A program made the translations under genes and the position numbers. 64,000 bases of DNA, taken from the NCBI GenBank assembly GCA_003762615.1, contig RIAZ01000008.1, positions 101,547 through 165,546 of the forward strand, read 5' to 3'. This stretch comes from Muribaculaceae bacterium Isolate-037 (Harlan). GTDB lineage: Bacteria > Bacteroidota > Bacteroidia > Bacteroidales > Muribaculaceae. Position 1 is the stretch's first letter, and every line of letters begins with the position of its first letter. The notes below the pieces were generated by a model that worked only from the letters and a program-made list of their open reading frames with translations, did no database searches and was not told the DNA's origin. Positions 1 through 7,363 of the stretch are shown in pieces.

Positions 1-116
1 GTTTATGGATTATGATCATTTAATTTTGTATAATGAACGGATTCGAAGATTTCCATGTATCTTAAAACCATAAACTCTAAACCATAAACCATAAACTCTA
101 AACCATAAACTATATA
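1..116. repeat. AT-rich palindromic intergenic element, copy A (cut by window edge)
   Basis: This gap is made of repeated forms of the motif (C)CATAAACTCTAAA and its reverse complement GTTTATGG. Bases 1-75 align with the element at 56948-57020: the core TTTTGTATAATGAA is identical and most flanking bases agree. It lies just after the stop of the membrane fusion protein gene. It may act as a terminator or be a small dispersed element; its left boundary is outside the window. Confidence 0.55.
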
Positions 117-1241
117 TTATTTAACGATAACCGGCGATATCTCCTCACCGTTGCGAACGGTCAGCAATGCCTTGGTGACGTATTTATCTCCGGCACGAAG
201 TCCTTTGGTGATTACCCGCAATGAATCTTGGTATATGTCGCCTACCTCCACAGGTGTGTAGACCACCTTATTCGAGTCATTGACCACGTAAAGATATTTA
301 CCCAACTGGTCAGTACCGATGGAGGCATCCTTGACGAGTATGGCATCCGATTTCCTGCCGTATGGGAGCGACACGGTGACGTACATACCATCCTTCAGTT
401 CGTTGTCTATATTATTGACGGTACCCTTCAATTCTATAGTGCCGGTAGACTGGTTGACAGACGGCGACTCATAATAAAGGTCGGCTGTATAGCTATGGGT
501 CATGCTGTCGGTGAATGAGAGTGGAATCTGACGATACACGGGCGCATCCATTCCGCCATCTCTCCCTACAAGTCTCTCATATTGCGCATCCTCTATCTGG
601 AAAACAGCGTTGAACGTGGATATATCATATATGGTTGCCAATTCAACCGGAGCACCGGAACCATTCACATAATTACCGGCACTCATCATGCAATCCGTAG
701 TGAATCCGGATATAGGTGCCGTGACGGTGCAGTATCCGAGATTTGTGCGTGCGGTATGCAGGGCAGCCTCACAGTCCTTGATGTTGGCTACTGCCTGATT
801 GTAGGCACTCTCTGCCGACAATACCTCCATCTTTGAGACGGCATTCGCCTCAAGTGCCTTATTGACGGCGGCATAATGACTCTTGGCATAGTCGCGGGCA
901 CTTATCGCCGACGCCAAGGCGGCTTCTGCCCTTGCGACAGCATCCTGATAAAGTGTCGGGTCTATACGGAAAAGAACTTTACCCTTTGTCACGTATTCTC
1001 CTGAATTATAGTTGACACTTAGCAGCCTGCCATCGACCCTTCCAACTACCTTGGCTGAATTTTTTGATTTCAGATAACCCGGATATGTCTTGTGGAGAAT
1101 CACGGAATCTGTCGTAGCGACCGCAACATCAATTTTACGCATAGTGGTGTCACGTTCCGCGTTCCCTTTATTATGGCAGGATACGAGAGGCATGGCTAAT
1201 GCCGCATAGAGGGCATATATGAGATACGTTTGTGTTTTCAT
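117..1241 (-). CDS. efflux RND transporter periplasmic adaptor subunit (membrane fusion protein)
   Basis: The 374-residue product is an AcrA/MexA-type adaptor that should bridge an inner-membrane RND pump and an outer membrane channel in the periplasm. A signal peptide ends in the lipobox LVSC, with Cys22 as the likely lipidated residue. The first lipoyl half (about 63-95, with GRVDGRLLSVNYNSGEYV) and second half (about 167-180, TVTAPISGF) bracket an Ala-rich coiled-coil hairpin, followed by the barrel and membrane-proximal domains. The TolC-like gene lies 76 bases upstream on the same strand, so the two are probably one transcript. No RND permease gene is visible; it could lie beyond the left edge. 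Substrate is unknown. Confidence 0.9.
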   Translation of the reverse strand: MKTQTYLIYALYAALAMPLVSCHNKGNAERDTTMRKIDVAVATTDSVILHKTYPGYLKSKNSAKVVGRVDGRLLSVNYNSGEYVTKGKVLFRIDPTLYQDAVARAEAALASAISARDYAKSHYAAVNKALEANAVSKMEVLSAESAYNQAVANIKDCEAALHTARTNLGYCTVTAPISGFTTDCMMSAGNYVNGSGAPVELATIYDISTFNAVFQIEDAQYERLVGRDGGMDAPVYRQIPLSFTDSMTHSYTADLYYESPSVNQSTGTIELKGTVNNIDNELKDGMYVTVSLPYGRKSDAILVKDASIGTDQLGKYLYVVNDSNKVVYTPVEVGDIYQDSLRVITKGLRAGDKYVTKALLTVRNGEEISPVIVK

Positions 1242-1317
1242 AAGTAATAAGTAAGAAATAATTAAATTAGCAGGAGATTAGTAAGTCGCGACTCCGACCT
1301 AACTGACGGATAAGAGA

Positions 1318-2721
1318 TCATGGTTGCCAACCGCCACCAAGCGACTGATAGATGGTCACAAGAGTGGCGAGCGCCTTCCCTTCAAGTTCCACCAGTGTGT
1401 TCTGACTTTCAAGCCAGTTCATCTGTCCGTCCACCACGTTGGAGAATGGTGTCAGACCGGTCTTATAAAGGTCTACCGCAAGATTAAGGCTTTTCTCACT
1501 CTGCTCCACAACTTTCTTCTGCAACTCAATGGATGTTAAAGTGGCGTCGTATTGAATCAGGGCGTTGTCCACCTCTTCCACGGCATTCATCACTGTAAGG
1601 TTATATTGGTCGACCGCCGCCTCAAGCTGCAATTTCGCTTCCGCAGTGCGGTAATTCCTTGCAAGTCCGTCAAATAGGGTCCATGACAATTGCGGGGCGA
1701 CGGAATATGTAAGGCTTTTGTCGCCAAACAGATCCCCGGCGTTATGGGCAGCCGTGCCTATGTTGCCTGTCAATGATAAAGTCGGGAGAAAATCTTTCTT
1801 GGAAATGCCGACATTGGCAGCATATTGTGCCAGTTGAAGCTCCGCTGTCATTATATCGGGGCGACGACGGAGAAGGTCTGCCGGCACTCCTGCCGATACC
1901 GTCTGTCGGTAGTCGGGCATACGTTCATATACGGATAGATGCTGCGCCAACTCTCCGGGGTATTCCCCCACGAGTATGGATATGGTGTTGATGAGAGTCT
2001 TTATCCTTGCCCTAAGTGCCGGTAGTGAGGTCTGGGTGCCGTAAAGCACTATACGCGCCTGCGTGACGTCGAGCATATCGCCAAGATCAGCCTCATAACG
2101 TGCTTCCGTAATCTTCACCACATCATCCTGTGATGCGATATGCGCCAATGCCACCGACAGTTCCTCCTGACACATTCGCAGATTCATATATGCACTCGCG
2201 ATGTTGGCACACAATGACACCATCACCGCATCATAGTCGGACTTACTTGCCTGATACGCCGCTTTCTTTGACTTGACTGCCGCCTTCACTCTTCCGAACA
2301 CATCGATTTCCCAATTCATCGTCGCGCCGAGGGAGAAATATGAGCTACGTTCATAGCGTCCCACCGGGTCGGAGACGGCACCACTCTGCTGCCCCTTGGT
2401 CCATGAACCTGACAACGACAATGTAGGGAAATAGCCCGATTGTGCCTCCTTTACAATCTTATCAGCCATCTCTATACGACGCAATGCCGCCGCCACATCA
2501 TAATTGTTGGCGACTGCCTTTGCTATCAGCGCGTCAAGAGTGGAGTCGTTAAACGTTTTCCACCAGTCATCCTCCGTCGGGAGGGTCTGGGTGCATTGTC
2601 GGGTCATCTGCCAGCTCTCCGGAAGCGGATCCATGACGTATCCCCCTGCCGGATCAGAAGCTGATGCCGAAGAGAATGCTACGGCAATCGTAGCTGAAAG
2701 TATGAATCGTGTGTAATCCAT
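1318..2721 (-). CDS. TolC/NodT-family outer membrane efflux factor
   Basis: The 467-residue product is an outer membrane factor of tripartite efflux pumps and should form a trimeric channel. The N-terminus looks like a signal peptide (MDYTRFILSATIAVAFSSASA). Two repeats of the outer membrane efflux protein domain follow (roughly 55-245 and 265-455), with typical segments such as LLRRRPDIMTAELQLAQYAA and SLTYSVAPQLSWTLFDGLAR. NodT-type members are commonly lipoproteins, but no clear lipobox cysteine is seen here. It is the upstream gene of the pair with the adaptor at 117-1241. The order outer membrane factor then adaptor differs from the common adaptor-pump-factor order. Confidence 0.9.
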   Translation of the reverse strand: MDYTRFILSATIAVAFSSASASDPAGGYVMDPLPESWQMTRQCTQTLPTEDDWWKTFNDSTLDALIAKAVANNYDVAAALRRIEMADKIVKEAQSGYFPTLSLSGSWTKGQQSGAVSDPVGRYERSSYFSLGATMNWEIDVFGRVKAAVKSKKAAYQASKSDYDAVMVSLCANIASAYMNLRMCQEELSVALAHIASQDDVVKITEARYEADLGDMLDVTQARIVLYGTQTSLPALRARIKTLINTISILVGEYPGELAQHLSVYERMPDYRQTVSAGVPADLLRRRPDIMTAELQLAQYAANVGISKKDFLPTLSLTGNIGTAAHNAGDLFGDKSLTYSVAPQLSWTLFDGLARNYRTAEAKLQLEAAVDQYNLTVMNAVEEVDNALIQYDATLTSIELQKKVVEQSEKSLNLAVDLYKTGLTPFSNVVDGQMNWLESQNTLVELEGKALATLVTIYQSLGGGWQP

Positions 2722-3129
2722 AGTATAGCGGAATCAAAAAAAGATTAAGTTTCCCCGACGGCACAGACATACCTCGGGAAGCAATAAAAAATGACGCAGC
2801 ACCCCGTTCAACGAAGTCCCGCTATCTCAATAACAAATAACTTTAGAAAAAATATTTCCCACCTAAAGAAAGAAAAAGAAAAATAGAATAAAAAATAGGG
2901 AATATTATGAATACCTCATGATCATCCTACTAATTGGTGAGTAAGTAATCTTCAAAAAATAACTTGTTAAAGTTATAAATGTAAATTTTTTATTGTGGCA
3001 GCATCTTTCCGGTGCTTTCGGAGCGCGGAATCAGTCGCATAGCCCGCTATGCTCCATCTTCCTTACTCCGAAATCCCTCGGAAATATGCGCCAAACTTTC
3101 ACAACTTATTTTTTTACGATTACTAAAAT
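2722..3129. other. intergenic region with inverted repeat
   Basis: About 400 bases separate the divergent efflux and RloA genes. The left part is AT-rich and without a recognisable gene. Bases 2994-3110 are GC-richer and contain a short perfect hairpin at 3037-3052 (GCATAG, CCCG, CTATGC) and related TTCGGA/TCCGAA segments on both sides. The open frame on the minus strand here (3047-3274) runs into the rloA coding region and is not considered a gene. Confidence 0.4.
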
Positions 3130-3161
3130 TTTGAATAATTAAACTATTTGTCGTAACTTTG
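3130..3161 (+). promoter_or_regulatory. promoter of rloA
   Basis: TTTG at 3130-3133 is followed after 20 bases by TAACTTTG at 3154-3161, the Bacteroidetes sigma-ABfr consensus. Transcription should begin near 3168, which rules out the in-frame TTG codon at 3159 as a start. Confidence 0.8.
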
Positions 3162-3185
3162 CACAAAACAAGTAAAAGTTTGACA

Positions 3186-4529
3186 ATGATACTGCGGACA
3201 ACTTTTGAAAACATATATTCCTTCAACGAAGAAGTTTCAGTGAGTTTCGTCGCCGGGAAAGGCTCGGTCCACACATCTCATGTGAGTCGAGCCATTAAGC
3301 GCGATGATATCTCCGCCCTTAAATTCGGCATAATATATGGTGCTAATGCTTCAGGGAAGAGCAATGTAATCAAAGCGATAGCCTTACTGCAACAAATTGC
3401 ATCAGGTCGTTTCCCTGTTGGGGAGTTTGAGCCTTTTAAACTCTCAAAAAGCATTCGACCGGTATCCAAGATTGAGATTGAGTTCAAAACTTACGGAAGA
3501 TACTTCGCATACGGGATAGAATTCTCAATCAACGGCATTAAGGAGGAATGGCTTTATGAAATCAACAGTCGGTCTGAAAAGAAGATTTTCGAGCGTGTCA
3601 CCTCTTCCGATGGAAATCTCTTTTCTTTTGGTGACGTAAATGGTGACGAGGAGACTGCCAGATTTGTAAAGTTTCTCGGCGAGGGAACTCCTATCAAAAA
3701 GAGCTTCCTCTCTGAATATGTCGGGCGTAATGGTAAGGGTCTTTCCCCTATAAAGGTTGCTCACGGATGGTTTGCCTCCGGATTGCGTATTATTTTCCCA
3801 TCCACCCGATTCCGTGGGATATCATTCAACGCGGAACAGGATGAATCCTTTCATGATGCCACGCGCAAACTGTTGCAATATTTCAATACGGGCATTGTTG
3901 ATATCCGTCGCTTCCCCGTCAACTCAAAGGAGGAGACTAATCTTCCGGACGCATTGCTAAATCAAATAATCAGCAACTCAACGCCCGGTAAAACTGCTTT
4001 GGTCGCAGCCCCTGAAAGCAACGAATGTTTCTTCTTCGACTTCAAGGCTGATGGCTCATACTCTATTTCAAAGCAGAAAGCCGTTCACCGCAATGACGAT
4101 GATAAGGAGATTGTGTTTGAAATGGATGAGGAATCAGATGGCTCAATCCGTCTTCTTGACTTCATCCCAATGCTTATAGATCTTGGTCAGAATGATACAG
4201 ACTATATGATTGATGAGCTTGACCGCAGCATGCACCCGTTATTGTCGCAAAAACTTATAGAATGTTATCTGCATAGCCTTTCCAAAGAGCGCGACAATCA
4301 ACTCATAATCTCCACTCACGAATGCAACCTGCTGAATCTTGACCTTATCCGCTCGGATGAAGTATGGTTTGTAGAAAAAGACAAGAATGGAGCCTCACAG
4401 TTGGTTTCGCTTGCAGAATACAAACCTCGCGAAAATATTCAGAAAGGCTATCTGCAAGGCCGCTACAGTGCCATTCCATTTTTCGCTCCGATTGAAACCC
4501 TAAACTGGCAACGTGATGAGAAAGCGTAA
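3186..4529 (+). CDS. rloA: RloA/AbiLi-like AAA family ATPase
   Basis: The 447-residue product is an OLD/SMC-like AAA_21 ATPase. It starts MILRTTFENIYSF, which is the usual opening of this family. Walker A is GANASGKS, Walker B lies in YMIDELDRSMHP, and the H-loop is IISTHE. The next gene overlaps its end by 14 bases and encodes an RloB protein. RloA/RloB pairs, which include the lactococcal AbiL system, are linked to restriction loci and abortive phage infection; the defence role here is inferred from that. The ATG at 3186 is chosen because an upstream in-frame TTG lies in the -7 box. The pair sits next to a tRNA gene, a common site for accessory DNA. Confidence 0.85.
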   Translation: MILRTTFENIYSFNEEVSVSFVAGKGSVHTSHVSRAIKRDDISALKFGIIYGANASGKSNVIKAIALLQQIASGRFPVGEFEPFKLSKSIRPVSKIEIEFKTYGRYFAYGIEFSINGIKEEWLYEINSRSEKKIFERVTSSDGNLFSFGDVNGDEETARFVKFLGEGTPIKKSFLSEYVGRNGKGLSPIKVAHGWFASGLRIIFPSTRFRGISFNAEQDESFHDATRKLLQYFNTGIVDIRRFPVNSKEETNLPDALLNQIISNSTPGKTALVAAPESNECFFFDFKADGSYSISKQKAVHRNDDDKEIVFEMDEESDGSIRLLDFIPMLIDLGQNDTDYMIDELDRSMHPLLSQKLIECYLHSLSKERDNQLIISTHECNLLNLDLIRSDEVWFVEKDKNGASQLVSLAEYKPRENIQKGYLQGRYSAIPFFAPIETLNWQRDEKA

Positions 4530-5160
4530 GGATTTTGTCAGGCTTGAAGGGGTTCGCTCGGCACGTCTGGTGGTAATTGCAAGCGAAGGGAGATGCACAG
4601 AGGCTATCTATTTCGCAGAAGTGAAAAACAGACTCTGTGCACCTAATGTGCATATTGAAATCCTGAATCGAGATTCTAACGAATCATCCCCCGAAAGCGT
4701 TCACAAGCAGATTACCGACTTCATGAGAGAATATAACATTGAAGATGATGATGAACTTTGGCTGGTTATTGACCGTGACCGCTGGCATGAGGCTATGCTT
4801 TCAAGAATTGCTCAACTTTGTTATCAAAATACCCACCTGCATTTTTGTATGAGCAATCCATGCTTTGAATTATGGCTACTTCTACATCTGGAGGATGTGA
4901 CGGAATATGATGACGATACTTTTACACAACTTATTAAAAACAAGAAGAGTAAATCAGGGGTTCCATGGCTGAAACAGCGTATGCGCAATTTGCTGGGTTC
5001 TTATTCCGAATCTAATTACGAAGCCTGTCATCTGATTCCCTTTGCTCCATTGGCGATGAAACGCGCAAGAGCATTAGATGCTAATCCACAAGACCGTTGG
5101 CCACAAAGCATCGGTACACGTGTCTATCTGCTTATGGATAGCATTACAACAAAAAGATAA
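4516..5160 (+). CDS. rloB: RloB-family protein (AbiLii-like)
   Basis: The 214-residue product matches the RloB family: an N-terminal basic segment (MRKRKDFVRLEGVRSAR), a Toprim-like core with VVIASEGRCTEAIYF, an acidic motif ELWLVIDRDRW, and the signature SNPCFELWLLLHLED. The fold suggests a nuclease-type active site that would work with the RloA ATPase. The ATG at 4516 overlaps the end of rloA by 14 bases, so translation is probably coupled; a GTG at 4513 is also possible. Phage defence is inferred from the pairing, not shown. Confidence 0.85.
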   Translation: MRKRKDFVRLEGVRSARLVVIASEGRCTEAIYFAEVKNRLCAPNVHIEILNRDSNESSPESVHKQITDFMREYNIEDDDELWLVIDRDRWHEAMLSRIAQLCYQNTHLHFCMSNPCFELWLLLHLEDVTEYDDDTFTQLIKNKKSKSGVPWLKQRMRNLLGSYSESNYEACHLIPFAPLAMKRARALDANPQDRWPQSIGTRVYLLMDSITTKR

Positions 5161-5360
5161 TAATGATGAATCCCGGCATTCTACATTGGCAGGATTTTAC
5201 CCTCATAAAGAGAATTTATCGTGTAAAGGTACACCACAGATTGCTCCATATATAGGTAATATGTTCTTATATCTCGTCATTATATAGGCGTATGTTTCTA
5301 TGTGCAAATATAGTCATTATTCCTAATATATAAACGGGTGGGATGCATAAATTGTCTGAA

Positions 5361-5399
5361 AGCAAAAAATCAGGCAGCGACGTAAGCCGACTGCCTGAT
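5361..5399 (-). terminator. terminator of tRNA-Gly
   Basis: Nine-base arms at 5369-5377 and 5391-5399 (ATCAGGCAG / CTGCCTGAT) form a hairpin, followed on the minus strand by a run of T. It lies just past the 3' end of the tRNA. Confidence 0.8.
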
Positions 5400-5406
5400 C
5401 ATTCTG

Positions 5407-5479
5407 AGCGGTAAGCGAGGCTCGAACTCGTGACCCTCAGCTTGGGAAGCTGATGCTCTACCAACTGAGCTATTACCGC
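5407..5479 (-). tRNA. tRNA-Gly (anticodon CCC)
   Basis: The minus strand gives a full 73-base cloverleaf. Acceptor arms are GCGGTAA and TTACCGC, the D arm has AGCTCAGTTGGTAGAGC, the anticodon loop is TTCCCAA within the stem TCAGC/GCTGA, and the T loop is GTTCGAG. CCA is not encoded. Its 3' end faces the RloAB pair. Confidence 0.95.
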
Positions 5480-5561
5480 ATTTGCGCTGCAAATTTAATA
5501 AGAATATTTCGCTTATCCAAAATATTCTCCGTTTTTTTTATCGTGTTTCCTCTTTTTTTGC

Positions 5562-5569
5562 TAATTTTG
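5562..5569 (+). promoter_or_regulatory. -7 box for the GYF_2 gene pair
   Basis: TAATTTTG at 5562-5569 fits the -7 consensus; the -33 box is weak (TTTA near 5537). A leader of about 120 bases would separate the start site from the gene at 5696. Confidence 0.5.
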
Positions 5570-5695
5570 CATCTCTCTCCTATAGAAGTTGTCTAAACTT
5601 CAATTGCCGGATATCTCAATCTCTCTGATAAGGCACCCATAATCAATGAAGTTTATGCCGCTATTATAAGCATATATAATCAACACAATACGAAA

Positions 5696-6664
5696 ATGCA
5701 AGCTGAATATTATTTTGTCGTAAACGGTCAGCAACAAGGACCTTTCCCTAAAGAGGAGCTACGAAAATACAACATATCCCCCGACACTCTCGTATGGCGT
5801 GCCGGTATGACCAACTGGGTGAAGGCAACCGAACTTCCGGAACTTGCCGATCTTTTCGCCATCAATGTCGATGTCGTTGACAATCCTTCAAATTTCCAGA
5901 CCGATGAGAACGTATCTCAGGATACTTCCGACAACAACTGGTTTGCAATGTTTGCCGGAAACAGATTCGGTCCCACTTCAATCAGTGCGCTCATCGCTAA
6001 TGGTCTGACACGTGACACCCCCGTATGGCATCCCGGCATGAACGACTGGCAACCGGCTTATACCCAGACAGAGGTGATGACCGCTCTCAATCAGGTGCCC
6101 CCTACCGGTAATTCCTACGGACAACACCCCCCTTACTCGCAGCCAAACGGGTTCGCAAATAATCCGCAATATGGGCAACAGAATCCTTACGGGTATGGCT
6201 CTCAGACTCCCAACGGTTATCCGCAATATGGGCAATCCGCTGACAACAAGCCGAATTTCGCGGCAAATCCACAATATAATTCCGGGCAAACCTACGGGCA
6301 AAATTATGGTCAGCAAAATTACGGGCAACAGAATTATGGTCAGAATTACGGGCAGCAGAATCCGAATCAGTTCGGCAACTCTTCCGCCTACACCAATTGG
6401 TTGCCTTTGGCAATTGTTGCCACGATACTCGGATTCCTATGCTCTTGCATAGGCGCGATATTCGGCATAATCGGAATAATCCAGGCGAACAAAGCAAACG
6501 GATTTTATGCCATAGGCAACGAATCAATGGGTAATCAGGCGAACAACACCGCTAAGACAATGACCATAATCGGATTTGTACTCGCAGGAATAGGACTGAT
6601 CTCATCGATATTCTGGTTTAATTCCAGCAACAGGTTATTTGATCTCATCACATATTCTATATGA
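5696..6664 (+). CDS. GYF_2 domain membrane protein with Q/N/G/Y-rich linker
   Basis: The 322-residue product has two N-terminal GYF_2-type repeats, about 3-55 and 80-130. Each carries the pattern G-P-x-x-x-x-x-L and VWxxGMxxW (VWRAGMTNW and VWHPGMNDW). A linker of about 85 residues rich in Gln, Asn, Gly and Tyr follows, with many QQNYGQ units. The C-terminus carries two hydrophobic segments of the DUF4190/CD225 type (WLPLAIVATILGFLCSCIGA and MTIIGFVLAGIGLISSIFWF). There is no signal peptide, so the GYF_2 domains are probably cytoplasmic. GYF_2 modules are thought to bind other proteins; the partner is unknown. Its stop overlaps the start of the next gene (ATGA). Confidence 0.75.
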   Translation: MQAEYYFVVNGQQQGPFPKEELRKYNISPDTLVWRAGMTNWVKATELPELADLFAINVDVVDNPSNFQTDENVSQDTSDNNWFAMFAGNRFGPTSISALIANGLTRDTPVWHPGMNDWQPAYTQTEVMTALNQVPPTGNSYGQHPPYSQPNGFANNPQYGQQNPYGYGSQTPNGYPQYGQSADNKPNFAANPQYNSGQTYGQNYGQQNYGQQNYGQNYGQQNPNQFGNSSAYTNWLPLAIVATILGFLCSCIGAIFGIIGIIQANKANGFYAIGNESMGNQANNTAKTMTIIGFVLAGIGLISSIFWFNSSNRLFDLITYSI

Positions 6665-7245
6665 AGTATTATGCGATGATCGACGGCAAACGATACGGTC
6701 CCTATGAACTGGAGGAGCTCGCTAATGCCGGAGTGAGACCGGGCACCTATATATGGTGTAAGGGGATGGATGATTGGGAGAAGGCGGAGGATGTAGCCGA
6801 TGTGTGCCGGATGTTCCGCATCAGGCTGTATGATCTCATGCACCCATCGCAGTCAGCTCCCGCAGAGGAAGTTGATCCGTCTGAGATTAAGGATATACCA
6901 TCTGCCGGTAATGATCAAGTAACGCCATCCGGCATGACTCGTTTTGATCGTGCCTTGAATGATGCCGGTGCTCCGCACCTACCATCTTTGGAAGAGATTG
7001 AAGAGCGCGACAACAACATTCCGCCCTCCCCATTTCTTCTTCCAATAGCAATCTTTGTCACAATCATCGGATTCATGCCTGCCGGAATCGTGGCAATAAT
7101 CTATTCGATAAAGGCACGCAAGGCTTGGAATGACTCGCCCGGATCGAAGGAGGCGGGGCACTTCTGCCGCGCAGCGAAGATGTGGACAGGAATTGCCTTT
7201 TTCATCGGGATGATTCTGTATGCTTTCCTTTTCAGATTTTCTTAG
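6661..7245 (+). CDS. GYF_2 domain membrane protein
   Basis: The 194-residue product repeats the plan of its neighbour on a smaller scale. It has one N-terminal GYF_2 domain (YYAMIDGKRYGPYELEELA, then YIWCKGMDDWEKAEDV), a charged linker, and two C-terminal membrane segments (PFLLPIAIFVTIIGFMPAGI and TGIAFFIGMILYAFLF). The start ATG at 6661 overlaps the stop of the upstream gene by four bases, so the pair is translationally coupled. A shared complex at the inner membrane is a reasonable inference. No more precise function can be given. Confidence 0.75.
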   Translation: MKYYAMIDGKRYGPYELEELANAGVRPGTYIWCKGMDDWEKAEDVADVCRMFRIRLYDLMHPSQSAPAEEVDPSEIKDIPSAGNDQVTPSGMTRFDRALNDAGAPHLPSLEEIEERDNNIPPSPFLLPIAIFVTIIGFMPAGIVAIIYSIKARKAWNDSPGSKEAGHFCRAAKMWTGIAFFIGMILYAFLFRFS

Positions 7246-7299
7246 GATCTCTTGGACCTCTTAGACCTCTTGGACTTTTTTAGACTTCTTGGACTTCTA
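7243..7299. repeat. degenerate 10-bp tandem repeat after stop codon
   Basis: Directly after the stop codon come about five degenerate copies of a 10-11 bp unit of the type CTTGGACCTC / CTTAGACCTC. The tract ends at the terminator hairpin. A tract with a related unit follows the PorE-like gene at 28174-28209. Confidence 0.6.
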
Positions 7300-7300
7300 A

Positions 7301-7333
7301 AAAAAGCGAATAGGCTGGACCTATTCGCTTTTT
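7301..7333. terminator. bidirectional terminator between GYF_2 gene and secA
   Basis: Fourteen-base perfect arms at 7301-7314 and 7320-7333 enclose a five-base loop. Runs of A and T at the two ends allow termination on either strand, which fits the convergent genes. Confidence 0.9.
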
Positions 7334-7363
7334 CTATTATTTTTATATCTGCTATCGGGGAGA

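Noticed and set aside
2722..5480. RloAB as a tRNA-integrated island with attachment sites.
   Set aside because: No copy of the tRNA-Gly 3' end was found on the far side and no integrase gene is present, so only adjacency to the tRNA can be stated.
5587..5602. A 16-base word AGTTGTCTAAACTTCA shared between 5587-5602 and 62553-62568.
   Set aside because: One exact 16-base match between two places is about what chance gives in 64 kb on two strands, and the flanks do not align. It could be an insertion sequence end, but nothing else supports that.
5978..6527. Overlapping frames of 100-140 codons on both strands of the Q/N-rich linker.
   Set aside because: They result from the repetitive linker DNA; the GYF_2 gene explains the region.
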